Shown: positions 15,417-24,588, numbered from the stretch's first letter. The stretch: 64,000 bases of DNA from Clostridia bacterium (GCA_017517815.1 JAFWYA010000056.1:25079-89078); one strand, 5' to 3'. Notes: generated from the sequence alone by a model not told the origin. Made by a program: numbers and translations.

Positions 15417-17387
15417 TTATTCATGCATTCTGAAATCAAGCTCGTGCGGCAGCGGGAAACGCTTCTCGGCCTCTTCACGGCTGATATCATGCTTCTTCAT
15501 GTACAGGGTGAACCACAGGTCGCACAGTGACAGTTCGCCCTCGCGCATATCCGGAATAAACAGCGGGCGCAGCATAATGGCTTCCGCCTCATCATAGCGG
15601 CCCAGCGTTACATCCGCAGCGGCCTTCAGGTACAGGAATCTGGGCTGTTCCTGATAATCAGCAGGCAGGGTCTGCAGGTAATCATACAGTTCGGCATGCA
15701 GGCCGGCATTGAGCAGCGTCTGCGCATATTCGAGGCAGAGGTTGCGGTCGCCCGGCAGCAGTTTAAGAGCCTCGTGATAGGCGTTCAGGCATTCATCGGT
15801 ACTTCCGGCGATCACAGCCATGCGGGCCAGCGCGCGCCATGCCCAGGGGGTGGGCGCAAGGCGAATGCTTTCCTCCAGCGTTTTCTTCGCCGTTTCAGGA
15901 TCCTTGGCGGCATGCTGCATTACGCCCAAATGGTACAGGGCGTTGGCGGACTTGTCTTCCACGTCCGCCAGCATATTGCGCCAGCAGTCAGCAATCATAT
16001 AGCTTTCAGGCGTGCACAGCGGGTCGAGTGCGGGGAAGGACTGGTTGTTGAGCAGTTCGATCCAAGGTGCCTGCTGCTGATCGATGGAGCTTTCCGGGAA
16101 ACGACACACAGAGGACACCGGCTGCAGGCCGTTCTTCTCGCGGCGCATATTTTCCAAAGCGCCCCAGCCAGCACCCATGGAGACGATCTCGCCCTGTGCC
16201 TGCGCAATAGCCTTAGCGCGGGCCTGATGCTCGGCCTCCAGATCCTTCTGCGCAATCATATCATCCAGCGCGCTGCGGCAGGCATTGACTGCATCGGCAT
16301 ATTCCATGCCGTCCACATTGCAGGTCAACTGACCATATGCCTCCAACCAGTTCCAAACATCGCCGTCGGGCATGGGCAGATGATCCTGCTGCGTCTTGGC
16401 AATGCCGGACTGGATTTCAATGTAGCTCTCCACGCCGTCACTGAGCCAGCGCTGCCAGTTCTTGCCGCCCTCGCCCACGCCCCACACAAACAGCTTGCGG
16501 CCGCGCATCTGATGAGTGGACATCTGAACAAGGCCCTTGTGGTCGCTCTGCAGCGCCGTCACGAAGGGGCGTTCTTCCTTGGGCAGATCATAGAACACGT
16601 CCACCGAACGGGTAATTTCGCAGGGCTTGGACAGATCCATGCCCTCAAATACAGGCAGCGGACGGCGCAGCATGCGATACTGACCAGCATCATACAGTGA
16701 CAGAATGGCAGTCTCGGCAGGAGCGATCACGCGCGTACCGTCACGCTGAGGCACTGCGATATTGCTCCACCAGTACATGGGCACCTCGCCATTGCCCTTG
16801 GGATTTTCAATATGCACCTGTACATACAGGAAGTGGCTTTCCGGCGGCAGGTAAGCCTCCAGACGGTACACAATGCCGCGAATGCGCTCATACTCATACA
16901 GGCGCACGCCGCTGGTACCGTCCGGCAGGTTGATGAGTTCGGTAAACATATTTTCGCAGGTGAGCATGTTATGGCCGCGGATGGACACGTTCCATTCCAC
17001 GCCGCTGGAGCACCACGCATTGCGCAGTGCAAGGTTGCAGGGCTGTACCACAGGGTTGTGATTGAGCAGCTCACGGCCTTCATACTTCAGCGACCACAGA
17101 CGGCCGCCCATCCACGGCAGCATTTCCGCACGAATATGTTCGTTTTCAATGACCACAACGTCCTTTTCAACAGGCTTCTTTTCACGCGTATACTGATCCT
17201 GGGACAGGTATGGCAGAATGGTGCCTACACGGCCATAGCGCATGTAGCGCACGTCTTCCTCATTGAGGGTGTCATCCCACACAACGGTGGAATGCACATA
17301 GGAAACATTCTGAAAGTCCGGCAAAGGATTCACCTTGCCAAAATCGGCCATCATGAAGGACTGGCGGGTAAATTGAACCTGACTCAT
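15417..17387 (-). CDS. DUF5107 domain protein with tetratricopeptide repeats, 656 residues
   Basis: A shorter relative of the 1057-residue protein at 6774-9947. The DUF5107 part covers residues about 50-370 (ENEHIRAEMLPWMGGRLWSLKYEGRELL, then VEWNVSIRGHN and PMYWWSNIAVPQ), followed by about seven TPR helices from residue 450. No signal peptide. ATG with GGGAGGA upstream. It leads an operon with the DUF6067-like hydrolase. The two DUF5107 proteins keep the Glu-Phe/Glu-Trp motif (CEFNWP, VEWNVS) and the WW motif, which may be functional, but no activity is assigned from sequence. Confidence 0.8.
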   Translation of the reverse strand: MSQVQFTRQSFMMADFGKVNPLPDFQNVSYVHSTVVWDDTLNEEDVRYMRYGRVGTILPYLSQDQYTREKKPVEKDVVVIENEHIRAEMLPWMGGRLWSLKYEGRELLNHNPVVQPCNLALRNAWCSSGVEWNVSIRGHNMLTCENMFTELINLPDGTSGVRLYEYERIRGIVYRLEAYLPPESHFLYVQVHIENPKGNGEVPMYWWSNIAVPQRDGTRVIAPAETAILSLYDAGQYRMLRRPLPVFEGMDLSKPCEITRSVDVFYDLPKEERPFVTALQSDHKGLVQMSTHQMRGRKLFVWGVGEGGKNWQRWLSDGVESYIEIQSGIAKTQQDHLPMPDGDVWNWLEAYGQLTCNVDGMEYADAVNACRSALDDMIAQKDLEAEHQARAKAIAQAQGEIVSMGAGWGALENMRREKNGLQPVSSVCRFPESSIDQQQAPWIELLNNQSFPALDPLCTPESYMIADCWRNMLADVEDKSANALYHLGVMQHAAKDPETAKKTLEESIRLAPTPWAWRALARMAVIAGSTDECLNAYHEALKLLPGDRNLCLEYAQTLLNAGLHAELYDYLQTLPADYQEQPRFLYLKAAADVTLGRYDEAEAIMLRPLFIPDMREGELSLCDLWFTLYMKKHDISREEAEKRFPLPHELDFRMHE

Positions 17388-17437
17388 GGGTAGAATTCCT
17401 CCCTTGGGCAGAATTATGAAACAATTTTGATTGATTC

Positions 17438-17480
17438 ATTATACCATACTCTTTCGGGAAGGAAGAGGGCTACTCTTTCG
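17438..17480 (-). promoter_or_regulatory. Promoter with duplicated TACTCTTTCG boxes before the DUF5107/DUF6067 operon
   Basis: The minus-strand TATAAT (17438-17443) has no recognisable minus-35. Two identical 10-bp boxes, TACTCTTTCG on the plus strand at 17447-17456 and 17471-17480, sit directly upstream with a 24-bp period. This looks like an activator-dependent or repressor-bound promoter. Confidence 0.5.
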
Positions 17481-17539
17481 ATTTTTTAGAAAAATCTTTC
17501 GCAAATGGGTGATTTGTTCCGTTTTCGTGCAAAGGAAAA

Positions 17540-17559
17540 CCCGGCTCTTTCGAGCCGGG
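17540..17559 (-). terminator. Intrinsic terminator of solute-binding protein gene 2
   Basis: CCCGGCTC and GAGCCGGG pair around a GAAA tetraloop (minus-strand reading), followed by TTTTCC. It lies 20 bp after the stop of the 17580-19205 gene. Confidence 0.85.
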
Positions 17560-17579
17560 CATCGTATTTTGGTTGATAT

Positions 17580-19205
17580 TTACTTGGTGATTTCAGCGTA
17601 AGCGGCAGCGCCCTGGTCGATGACATCCTGCAGGCCGCGGCCCTTGAGCTCTTCATACTTGGCAAAGAACTCATCGATGGTGATCTGACCAGCGATGCAC
17701 TGGTCGCGGTAGGTGCAAATGCCGTTGCCGCCGCGGATCAGCTCGCCCACATACTCGTTGTAAGCTTCGGTGCCCTGCACAGCAGGCATCTGATAATACT
17801 TGCCGATGTTCACGCCGTCATCGCGCAGGCCGTCATAGAAGGAACGGCGCGGAACGGTAAGATCTTCCACAGTCATGCCAGAGAACACGCACTGCATGAA
17901 AGCGTCGGTCAGCCAGTTGCCGCCGAAGGGAGCAAACTCAAGGTCCATCGTACGGTAGACGTTGAAGCCGCTGGCTACAACCTCGGGACGCAGAACGTTC
18001 TTGCCGTCCACCACGTCAAAGGTATAGCCCTCGATGCCGTAGTTATACAGGGTTACGCCTTCAGGGCTGTACTGCCAGTTCCAGAACTTGCACAGTTCTT
18101 CTACCAGTCCGTCCTGCTCTGCCTTCACGGTGATGCACCACTTCTTGCTCAGACCTTCGCGCATCTGCAGCATGCTGTCGCCGAAGGGGCCGACAATGGG
18201 AGCCACGCACAGGTACAGCGCATCCTCGTCGCCATTGGCAATCACGGTTTCGGTCTGCACAGCGCACTGCTCAGCATAGGCAAACACGGTGCCGACCAGG
18301 TTGCCGCCCATGAGGTTGAGGATATCAGTGGCCTTACGAGTTGCGAATTCCTGATCCAGAATGCCGTCGGCATGAAGCACACGGACTTCCTCGAGGAAAG
18401 CCTTGTAGTTGGGATGGTCGTACACCATGCCATAGGTGCCGTCCGGCAGGATGCAGAACTGCGCATCGTTGGAAGCAGCAATGCCGAAGGCATTCAGCAG
18501 CTGATGCAGGCTTCTTTCACCGGTATCGCCCATTTCCAGAGAGATCGGAATCTCATCGTTGGGGTCGCCGTTGCCGTTCATGTCGTTGTCACGAACGCCG
18601 TACCAGTAGGCCTTCCACTCTTCCCAGGTATCAGGTACTTCCATGCCCAGCTGATCCAGCCAGTCCTTGCGAACAGCAGTAGACTGAGCGCCGGGAACGT
18701 TGACCAGGTCGGGCAGGGTCCAGATGCCGCCGTCGGCCTCGGCCCAAATCGCCATGCGATCCTCGCCAACCGCTTCCACAACGTTGGGCATCAGATCGAG
18801 GTATTCGGTCAGATCGACAATCGCGCCTTCATTGATCAGGGCAGCGATGGAGTAGTCGCCGGAAGCCTGAATCATGTGGGGCAGCTTGTCCACGCCCTGA
18901 GCCAGCGCCGTGGCAACCACGGTGGAGTTGTAATCAGAACGCCAGTCGATATCAAAATGTACGCCGGTCATCTTTTCGATGGTGGGGAAGTAGAAGCCGC
19001 CATTAAAATCAGTGGAGTACTGATTGTAGTGGCTGCCCAGTGCCGTGATGGTCAGCTCGTTGTAGTACAGCTCGCTCTTGGGAATCTCCAGATCAACCCA
19101 CCAGTTTGCCTCCAGTCCGCCCATTGCTTCAGTAGCGGTGGCGAAAGCAGAGGTCAAAGACAGTGTCATGATCAGTGCCAGGGCCAGGGATACCAGTTTC
19201 TTCAT
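17580..19205 (-). CDS. Extracellular solute-binding protein (LipO/family 1 type), paralogue 2
   Basis: 541 residues. Signal peptide MKKLVSLALALIMTLSLTSA followed by FATATEAMGG; there is no cysteine lipobox, so the mature protein would be released or held non-covalently. The body matches family 1 sugar-binding proteins of LplABC-type importers (YFPTIEKMTGVHFDIDWR; WYGVRDNDMNGNGDPNDE, a possible calcium-binding loop). It is about three-quarters identical to the neighbouring paralogue at 19371-20999 but has its own promoter and terminator. No permease of its own is encoded next to it, so it may share the LplB/LplC pair. Confidence 0.88.
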   Translation of the reverse strand: MKKLVSLALALIMTLSLTSAFATATEAMGGLEANWWVDLEIPKSELYYNELTITALGSHYNQYSTDFNGGFYFPTIEKMTGVHFDIDWRSDYNSTVVATALAQGVDKLPHMIQASGDYSIAALINEGAIVDLTEYLDLMPNVVEAVGEDRMAIWAEADGGIWTLPDLVNVPGAQSTAVRKDWLDQLGMEVPDTWEEWKAYWYGVRDNDMNGNGDPNDEIPISLEMGDTGERSLHQLLNAFGIAASNDAQFCILPDGTYGMVYDHPNYKAFLEEVRVLHADGILDQEFATRKATDILNLMGGNLVGTVFAYAEQCAVQTETVIANGDEDALYLCVAPIVGPFGDSMLQMREGLSKKWCITVKAEQDGLVEELCKFWNWQYSPEGVTLYNYGIEGYTFDVVDGKNVLRPEVVASGFNVYRTMDLEFAPFGGNWLTDAFMQCVFSGMTVEDLTVPRRSFYDGLRDDGVNIGKYYQMPAVQGTEAYNEYVGELIRGGNGICTYRDQCIAGQITIDEFFAKYEELKGRGLQDVIDQGAAAYAEITK

Positions 19206-19262
19206 AGGGTGGCCTCCTTATTCAGTTTTCAACACGTTCTCCGGTGCTGCTTTGTTGTATTT

Positions 19263-19293
19263 ATCATATCATAAATTTCTATTGTGCACAATA
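19263..19293 (-). promoter_or_regulatory. Promoter with palindromic operator for solute-binding protein gene 2
   Basis: Minus-strand TTGTGC-17-TATGAT. The minus-35 lies inside a perfect 14-bp palindrome, TATTGTGCACAATA (19280-19293), a likely repressor site. Confidence 0.55.
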
Positions 19294-19310
19294 TTTTTTG
19301 CATCAAAAAA

Positions 19311-19336
19311 GGCCCCATCTCTTTCGAGATGGGGCC
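19311..19336 (-). terminator. Intrinsic terminator of the lplB-lplC-binding protein operon
   Basis: GGCCCCATCTC pairs with GAGATGGGGCC around GAAA, followed by six T residues on the minus strand. Confidence 0.93.
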
Positions 19337-19370
19337 GGATGTTACTTATCGCTTGTTAGGCGCAAGTAGC

Positions 19371-20999
19371 TTACTTGCCAACGATCATCTGGTAAGCTTC
19401 GTTGCCTTCGTCGATGACATCCTGCAGGCCGCGGCCCTTGAGCTCTTCGTAACGGGCGAAGAAGTCCTCAACGGAGATCTGGCCAGCGATGCACTGATCG
19501 CGGAAGGTGCAGATGCCGGCGCCGCCACGGATCAGCTCGCCAACGTACTCGTTGTAAGCGTCAGTCTCCTGAGTAGCGGGCATCTGATAGTACTTGCCAG
19601 CGTTCACGCCGTCCTCGCGGAGGCCGTCGTAGAAGGACTTGCGCGGCACGGTCAGGTCAGCCTCGGTCAGGCCGGAGAACACGCACTGCAGGAAGGAGTC
19701 GTTCAGCCAGTTGCCGCCGAAGGGAGCGAACTCGAGGTCGATGGTGCGGTAGGTGTTGAAGCCAGCAGCCACGATTTCGGGCTTCAGGATCTTCTTGCCG
19801 TCAACCACATCGTAGGTGTAGCCTTCGATGCCGTAGTTGTACAGGGTGGTGCCTTCGGGGCCGAACTGCCAGTTCCAGAACTTGCAGAGTTCTTCAACCA
19901 GACCATCCTGCTCAGCCTTCACGGTCAGGCACCACTTCTTGCCCAGACCTTCGCGGATCTGCAGCATGCTGTCGCCGAAGGGTCCAACGATGGGAGCGCA
20001 GGTCAGGTACAGGCCGTCTTCAACGCCGTTGGCCTGCAGGGTCTCGGAGTGCACAGCGCACTGCTCGGCCCAGGTGAACACGGTGCCAGCCAGGTTGCCA
20101 GACATGGTGTTGTACACGTCAGCCAGCTTACGGGTAGCGAACTCCTGGTCCAGGATGCCGTCGGCATACAGGGTGCGGACTTCCTCGAGGAAGGCCTTGT
20201 AGTTGGGATGGTCGTAGACCATGCCGTAGGTGCCGTCGGGCAGGATGCAGAACTGGTCATTGCCAGAAGCAGCGATGCCGAAAGCGTTCAGCAGGGCATG
20301 CAGGCTGTAGTCGCCGTTGGCACCCATTTCGAGAACCAGCGGGATCTCGTCAGCAGCGTCGCCGTTGCCGTTCACGTCGTTATCACGAACGCCGTACCAG
20401 TAGGTCTTCCACTCTTCCCAGTTGGTGGGAACAGCCAGGCCCAGCTTGTCCAGCCAGTCCTTACGGACGGCGGTGGACTGGGAACCAGGAACGTTGACCA
20501 GATCCGGCAGGCTCCAGATGCCGCCGTCGGCCTGAGCCCAGATGGCCATACGATCTTCGCCAACAGCTTCCACAACGTTGGGCATGAGATCGAGGTAGGG
20601 AGTCAGCTCAACGATCGCGCCTTCGTTCATCAGGGCGGGGATAGAGTAGTCGCCCGCAGCGCGGATCATGTGAGGCAGATTGTCAACGCCCTGAGCCAGA
20701 GCGGTGGCAACGTTGGTGGAGGTGTAGTCAGCGCGCCAGTCGACGTCGAAGTGCACGCCGGTCATCTTTTCGATGGTGGGGAAGTAGAAGCCGCCATCGA
20801 AGGTGGTGGAGTACTGATTGTAGTGATCGCCCAGAGCGGTAACGGTCATTTCGTTGTAGTACAGTTCACTCTTGGGGATTTCGATGTCAACCCACCAGTT
20901 AGCTTCGAGACCACCCATGGCCTCGGTGGCGGTGGCCAGAGCAGAGGTCATGGACAGAACCATGGCCAGAGCCAGAACCAGAGATACCAGTTTCTTCAT
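19371..20999 (-). CDS. Extracellular solute-binding protein (LipO/family 1 type), paralogue 1
   Basis: 542 residues, signal peptide MKKLVSLVLALAMVLSMTSA and, as in its paralogue, no lipobox cysteine. Same family 1 features (YFPTIEKMTGVHFDVDWR; WYGVRDNDVNGNGDAADE). It is the third gene of an operon after two permeases (LplB-like, then LplC-like), 71 bp behind the latter, so it is the dedicated binding protein of that importer. Codon use is more strongly biased than in paralogue 2, which suggests high expression. No ATPase gene is nearby; such importers usually share a multitask ATPase (MsmK-like) encoded elsewhere. Confidence 0.9.
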   Translation of the reverse strand: MKKLVSLVLALAMVLSMTSALATATEAMGGLEANWWVDIEIPKSELYYNEMTVTALGDHYNQYSTTFDGGFYFPTIEKMTGVHFDVDWRADYTSTNVATALAQGVDNLPHMIRAAGDYSIPALMNEGAIVELTPYLDLMPNVVEAVGEDRMAIWAQADGGIWSLPDLVNVPGSQSTAVRKDWLDKLGLAVPTNWEEWKTYWYGVRDNDVNGNGDAADEIPLVLEMGANGDYSLHALLNAFGIAASGNDQFCILPDGTYGMVYDHPNYKAFLEEVRTLYADGILDQEFATRKLADVYNTMSGNLAGTVFTWAEQCAVHSETLQANGVEDGLYLTCAPIVGPFGDSMLQIREGLGKKWCLTVKAEQDGLVEELCKFWNWQFGPEGTTLYNYGIEGYTYDVVDGKKILKPEIVAAGFNTYRTIDLEFAPFGGNWLNDSFLQCVFSGLTEADLTVPRKSFYDGLREDGVNAGKYYQMPATQETDAYNEYVGELIRGGAGICTFRDQCIAGQISVEDFFARYEELKGRGLQDVIDEGNEAYQMIVGK

Positions 21000-21070
21000 A
21001 CGGGGAACCTCCTTGTTTATTCTTCTCTCAGTACCAAGCAGATACTGGGAAAATCAATTTGGGGTGGCGA

Positions 21071-22015
21071 TTAGCCCTTGACAGCGCCCAGGGTAACGCC
21101 GGAAACGAAGAACTTCTGCAGGAAGGGGTAGAGGATGATCATGGGAACCATCGACACGACCAAAACGCCGTTCTTCAGCTGCTGGCTGAGGGCAGCAACG
21201 CCCTTGTTGTTGGCAGCATTCGCGCTGGCGAGGTTGGAAGTGGAGGTTTCGGACGACAGAACCAGACGCTTGAGGAAGAGCTGCAGGGTTTCCTTCTTCT
21301 GATCGGACAGAAGAATCAGGGGATTGAGGTAGTCATTCCAGTGACCAACGATGATCCACAGGGCAACGGTGGCAAGCACGGGCTTGGACAGCGGAATGAT
21401 GAACTGCAGCAGGATGCGGTAGTCACCGGCGCCGTCGATGCGGGCGGATTCAATGATGGAGAAGGGAATGGACTGGAAATAAGAACGGATAATGGTTACG
21501 TTGTAGGCAGTGATCAGGCCGTTGAGGATCAGCGCCCAGGGGCTGTTGTACAGGCCCAGACCCTGAATGTTGAGGAACAGGGGCACGATGCCGGCCTGGA
21601 ACCACATGGTGAAGATGATGATGTAGGTGTAGAGCTTCTTGCCGTAGAAATCGCCGTAAGCGATCGGGTAGGCGGCAATGCAGCAGCCAATCAGACTCAG
21701 CACGCAGCCAACACCAGCGATGAAGATGGTATTGAACATGGAGTTCCACATGTCGGGATCAGAGAAGATGGCGTTGTAGGCCTGCGGGTCAAATCCCTTG
21801 GGGTAGAAGGTAACGTCGGCAGCCAGCACGTAGCGTTCTGCGGACATGGAGATGGATACAACGTTGAGAACCGGGTAGAGGAAGAACAGCAGAAGCAGGA
21901 ACATGACGATCACGTTCGCAGTATCGAAGATCTTGTCGCCGGTGGAACGCTTGATGTAGTTGTTGGCGGGCACGTGCTTCTTCTGCTTGGGAGCCTTTGC
22001 AGTAACAGCAGTCAT
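21071..22015 (-). CDS. Carbohydrate ABC transporter permease, LplC/MalG-type
   Basis: 314 residues with six membrane segments. The cytoplasmic coupling loop reads IIESARIDGAGDYRILLQFIIPLSKP, the EAA motif of sugar permeases that contacts the ATPase. The long N-terminal basic tail and the final FFVSGVTLGAVKG are typical of the LplC subgroup, which works with large family 1 binding proteins. It lies 20 bp downstream of the LplB-like gene and upstream of the binding-protein gene; AAAGGAG precedes the ATG. Confidence 0.92.
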   Translation of the reverse strand: MTAVTAKAPKQKKHVPANNYIKRSTGDKIFDTANVIVMFLLLLFFLYPVLNVVSISMSAERYVLAADVTFYPKGFDPQAYNAIFSDPDMWNSMFNTIFIAGVGCVLSLIGCCIAAYPIAYGDFYGKKLYTYIIIFTMWFQAGIVPLFLNIQGLGLYNSPWALILNGLITAYNVTIIRSYFQSIPFSIIESARIDGAGDYRILLQFIIPLSKPVLATVALWIIVGHWNDYLNPLILLSDQKKETLQLFLKRLVLSSETSTSNLASANAANNKGVAALSQQLKNGVLVVSMVPMIILYPFLQKFFVSGVTLGAVKG

Positions 22016-22035
22016 TTTTCAATACGCTCCTTTCA

Positions 22036-22992
22036 TCAGAACAGCGCGGTCTCGGAAACCTTCTTGCTGATCGTGTTGGCAACCAGAACAAGGCACAGAG
22101 AAACCACAGAGTTGATCAGGCCGCCAGCGGTAGCCAGACCGTACTTCTGGCTGACCATACCGGTCTTGTAGATGTAGGTGGGAAGCATTTCGGAAACCTG
22201 CAGGTTCAGCGTGTTCTGCAGCAGGTAGATCTTGTCGAACACGCAGTTGAGCAGCTGGCCCAGCTGCATGATGAGCAGCAGCACGAAGGTCTGAGCCAGA
22301 CCCGGCAGGGTCACGTTGCGGATACGCTGCCAGCGGTTGGCACCGTCGATGTGAGCAGCCTCATACAGCGCCTGGTCGATACCGGAAATGGCGGAGATGT
22401 AGATAACGGCGTTCCAACCGATGTTCTGCCACAGACCGGAAACGATGTTGATGCCATAGAAATAATTGGGGATGGCCATGAAGTTGATGGGCTGCAAGCC
22501 AAGTGATTTGTATACCTTGGCGATAATACCGATAGAGGGAGAGCAGATGTTCATGATCATGGAGACCATGACGACGGTGGACACGAAGTGGGGCATGTAG
22601 CTGACGGTCTGCACGATCTTCTTATAACGGAAGTTGCGCAGCTCGTTGAGCAGAATGGCAAATGCCAGCGGAGCCGGGAACACAAAAACCAGAGACAGCA
22701 GGTTCAGGCTCAGGGTGTTGCGGATGTACTGCCACAGGTCGGGGCTGGACAACAGGCGCTCAAACCACTTCAGGCCGACAAACTTGGAGTCGAAACCGCG
22801 CAGCAGCTTATAATCGTAGAAGGATGCGCGCAGATAGTACATGGGCATGTACTTGAACAGGAACATGTAAAGCAGAACCGGGATGACCATCATATAGATG
22901 TAACGGTTGCCCCAGATCTTCGAGCGCACGCGCCTGCGCATCGACGGAGAGTTGAATACGGTCGCCTTTTTCTTTTTCGCCGCGATGTTCAA
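22036..22992 (-). CDS. Carbohydrate ABC transporter permease, LplB-type
   Basis: About 318 residues, six membrane segments, EAA loop YEAAHIDGANRWQRIRNVTLPG. N-terminal basic tail (MNIAAKKKKATVFNSPSMRR). I place the start at the TTG at 22992, which has AAAGGGG 7 bp upstream; the frame extends nine codons further to another TTG at 23019 that lacks a good site. It is the first gene of the importer operon and has its promoter at 23084-23112. The substrate is not evident; the neighbouring hydrolases suggest plant, algal or cell-wall oligosaccharides. Confidence 0.9.
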   Translation of the reverse strand: MNIAAKKKKATVFNSPSMRRRVRSKIWGNRYIYMMVIPVLLYMFLFKYMPMYYLRASFYDYKLLRGFDSKFVGLKWFERLLSSPDLWQYIRNTLSLNLLSLVFVFPAPLAFAILLNELRNFRYKKIVQTVSYMPHFVSTVVMVSMIMNICSPSIGIIAKVYKSLGLQPINFMAIPNYFYGINIVSGLWQNIGWNAVIYISAISGIDQALYEAAHIDGANRWQRIRNVTLPGLAQTFVLLLIMQLGQLLNCVFDKIYLLQNTLNLQVSEMLPTYIYKTGMVSQKYGLATAGGLINSVVSLCLVLVANTISKKVSETALF

Positions 22993-23083
22993 AGAGAAAG
23001 CCCCTTTCCGTGTGCACAAACAAGCCGTTCGTGCATTAATTTAGAACGATTCACCAAATGCGTATGCATTCTTTCGTTATTTC

Positions 23084-23112
23084 ATCATAACATTCTTCGT
23101 GTGTTTTTGCAA
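23084..23112 (-). promoter_or_regulatory. Sigma-A promoter of the ABC importer operon
   Basis: Minus-strand TTGCAA-17-TATGAT, about 90 bp before the LplB start. It lies in a 400-bp AT-rich intergenic region. Confidence 0.6.
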
Positions 23113-23149
23113 TAGTCAATTTGAATTTTATTTTTTTCCAGAATACAGG

Positions 23150-23237
23150 CGCGAACTTTTTCGCGTCTTATTCAAACTTTCGAATAAAAAAACACACCTT
23201 CTTTCAGTATTTCGGTATTTTTATTCAACGAACTTTC
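23150..23237. repeat. Three RAACTTT boxes in the intergenic region before the importer and NamZ genes
   Basis: CGCGAACTTTTTCGCG (23150-23165, an inverted repeat), TTCAAACTTTCGAA (23171-23184) and CGAACTTTC (23229-23237) share the core RAACTTT. They lie upstream of both divergent promoters in a gene-free stretch of 402 bp (22993-23394). Possible regulator sites; no protein is tied to them. The rest of the stretch is AT-rich without coding signal. Confidence 0.35.
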
Positions 23238-23318
23238 AACGATGTAGTATTATACCACTATTCAACCAAAGAGTACATAACAAATTTTTTCGGAAAAACC
23301 ACTCTGCGATTTGCGGGA

Positions 23319-23347
23319 TTGACTTCCCCTTTTCCCTTTGATATCAT
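23319..23347 (+). promoter_or_regulatory. Sigma-A promoter of the NamZ-like gene
   Basis: TTGACT-17-TATCAT, followed after 30 bp by an AGAGGAGG ribosome site. Confidence 0.75.
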
Positions 23348-23394
23348 TCTAACTACATATTAATTCCCTACCTTTCAGAGGAGGAAAACATTCT

Positions 23395-24537
23395 ATGACA
23401 AAAGCACATGTTCTCAGCGGTCTGGAAAACCTGTCTTCCGTACACGAGCTTCTTGCAGGCAAACGCATTGGCCTGATGACCAACCCCAACGGCGTGGATC
23501 ACTTCGGCCGTTCCACCATTGATATCATCAATGAAAAATACAATCTGGCCGCCTTGTTTGGCGTTGAGCACGGCGTGCGCGGCGACCTGCAGGCAGGCGA
23601 CGACGTGGGTACCTACGTAGACGCTGCCACCGGCGTCACTGTGTATTCGCTGTTTGGTCATACCGATGAAAGCCGCATGATGACTGCGGAGATGACCGAC
23701 TCTTTCGACGTGTTTGTCTTTGACATGCAGGACGTGGGCGTTCGTTTCTATACTTATATGTATTCTCTGGCTTACGCCATGCAGGCCTGCGAAAAGGCCG
23801 GCAAGCCCGTCATCGTTCTGGACCGCCTCAACCCCGTTGGCGGCCTCAAGCGTGAAGGCACCCTGCATGACGGCAAAAACTTCTGCAGCTTTGTGGGCAA
23901 CTATGGTCTGCCCTCCCGTACCGGTTTGACCATCGGCGAACTGGCCCGCCATTTCAAGCGTCATCTCGCGCTGGATGATCTGGATCTGACCGTTGTGCCC
24001 ATGCTCGGCTGGACCCGCGACATGCATCTGTGCGATACCGACGTCATCTGGCCCACCCCCTCCCCCAACTGCCCCACCTACAACTCTGCGCTGTGCTATG
24101 TGGGCACCTGTGTTTTTGAAGGCACCAACGTAAGCGAAGGCCGCGGCACCACCCTGCCCTTTGAGCTGATCGGCGCTCCGTGGATCGACCAGTATGCACT
24201 GGTCAAAAAACTCAACAGCTACGGCGTGGAAGGCATCGTTTACCGCCCCACCACCTTCAAGCCCACCTTCCACAAGCATGTGGGCGAAATTTGCAAGGGC
24301 GTGCAGATGCATGTGACCGATCCTAAGAATGCCGAGCTGTTCAAGGCTGGCCTGTACATTCTGGAAGCCATCCGCGAGCTGTTCCCCGACAAGCTGGAGT
24401 TCCGTGATCATTTCATCGACCTGCTGCTGGCTACCGACGAGTACCGTCTGGGCATGAGCGCCGACGATCTCATCGCCAAGCACGCTCCCGGCGTGGCAGC
24501 CTTCAGCAAGAGCGTTGAAGATCTGCTGCTCTACTGA
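23395..24537 (+). CDS. Exo-beta-N-acetylmuramidase NamZ-type (DUF1343, GH171)
   Basis: 380 residues. Family-defining segments are present: GLMTNPNGVD near 30, FGVEHGVRGDLQAGDDVG near 55, FDMQDVGVRFYTYMYSL near 110, and the substrate-site stretch CVFEGTNVSEGRGTTLPFE near 240. Characterised members release N-acetylmuramic acid from the non-reducing end of peptidoglycan fragments. There is no signal peptide, so it would act on imported fragments in the cytoplasm. It is divergent from the ABC importer operon and convergent with the alpha-galactosidase gene. The TPSPNCPT motif is kept. Confidence 0.87.
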   Translation: MTKAHVLSGLENLSSVHELLAGKRIGLMTNPNGVDHFGRSTIDIINEKYNLAALFGVEHGVRGDLQAGDDVGTYVDAATGVTVYSLFGHTDESRMMTAEMTDSFDVFVFDMQDVGVRFYTYMYSLAYAMQACEKAGKPVIVLDRLNPVGGLKREGTLHDGKNFCSFVGNYGLPSRTGLTIGELARHFKRHLALDDLDLTVVPMLGWTRDMHLCDTDVIWPTPSPNCPTYNSALCYVGTCVFEGTNVSEGRGTTLPFELIGAPWIDQYALVKKLNSYGVEGIVYRPTTFKPTFHKHVGEICKGVQMHVTDPKNAELFKAGLYILEAIRELFPDKLEFRDHFIDLLLATDEYRLGMSADDLIAKHAPGVAAFSKSVEDLLLY

Positions 24538-24549
24538 TCATTCGGGCAC

Positions 24550-24583
24550 AAAAAACCGGCGGGGTTTTCCCCGCCGGTTTTTT
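24550..24583. terminator. Bidirectional intrinsic terminator
   Basis: A 15-bp stem (AAAAAACCGGCGGGG and complement) with TTTT loop between the convergent NamZ and alpha-galactosidase genes. Confidence 0.94.
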
Positions 24584-24588
24584 TGTTG

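Noticed and set aside
19284..21074. 596-codon frame antisense to the first solute-binding protein
   Set aside because: Mirror of biased codon use on the other strand; valine/glycine-rich with no domain.
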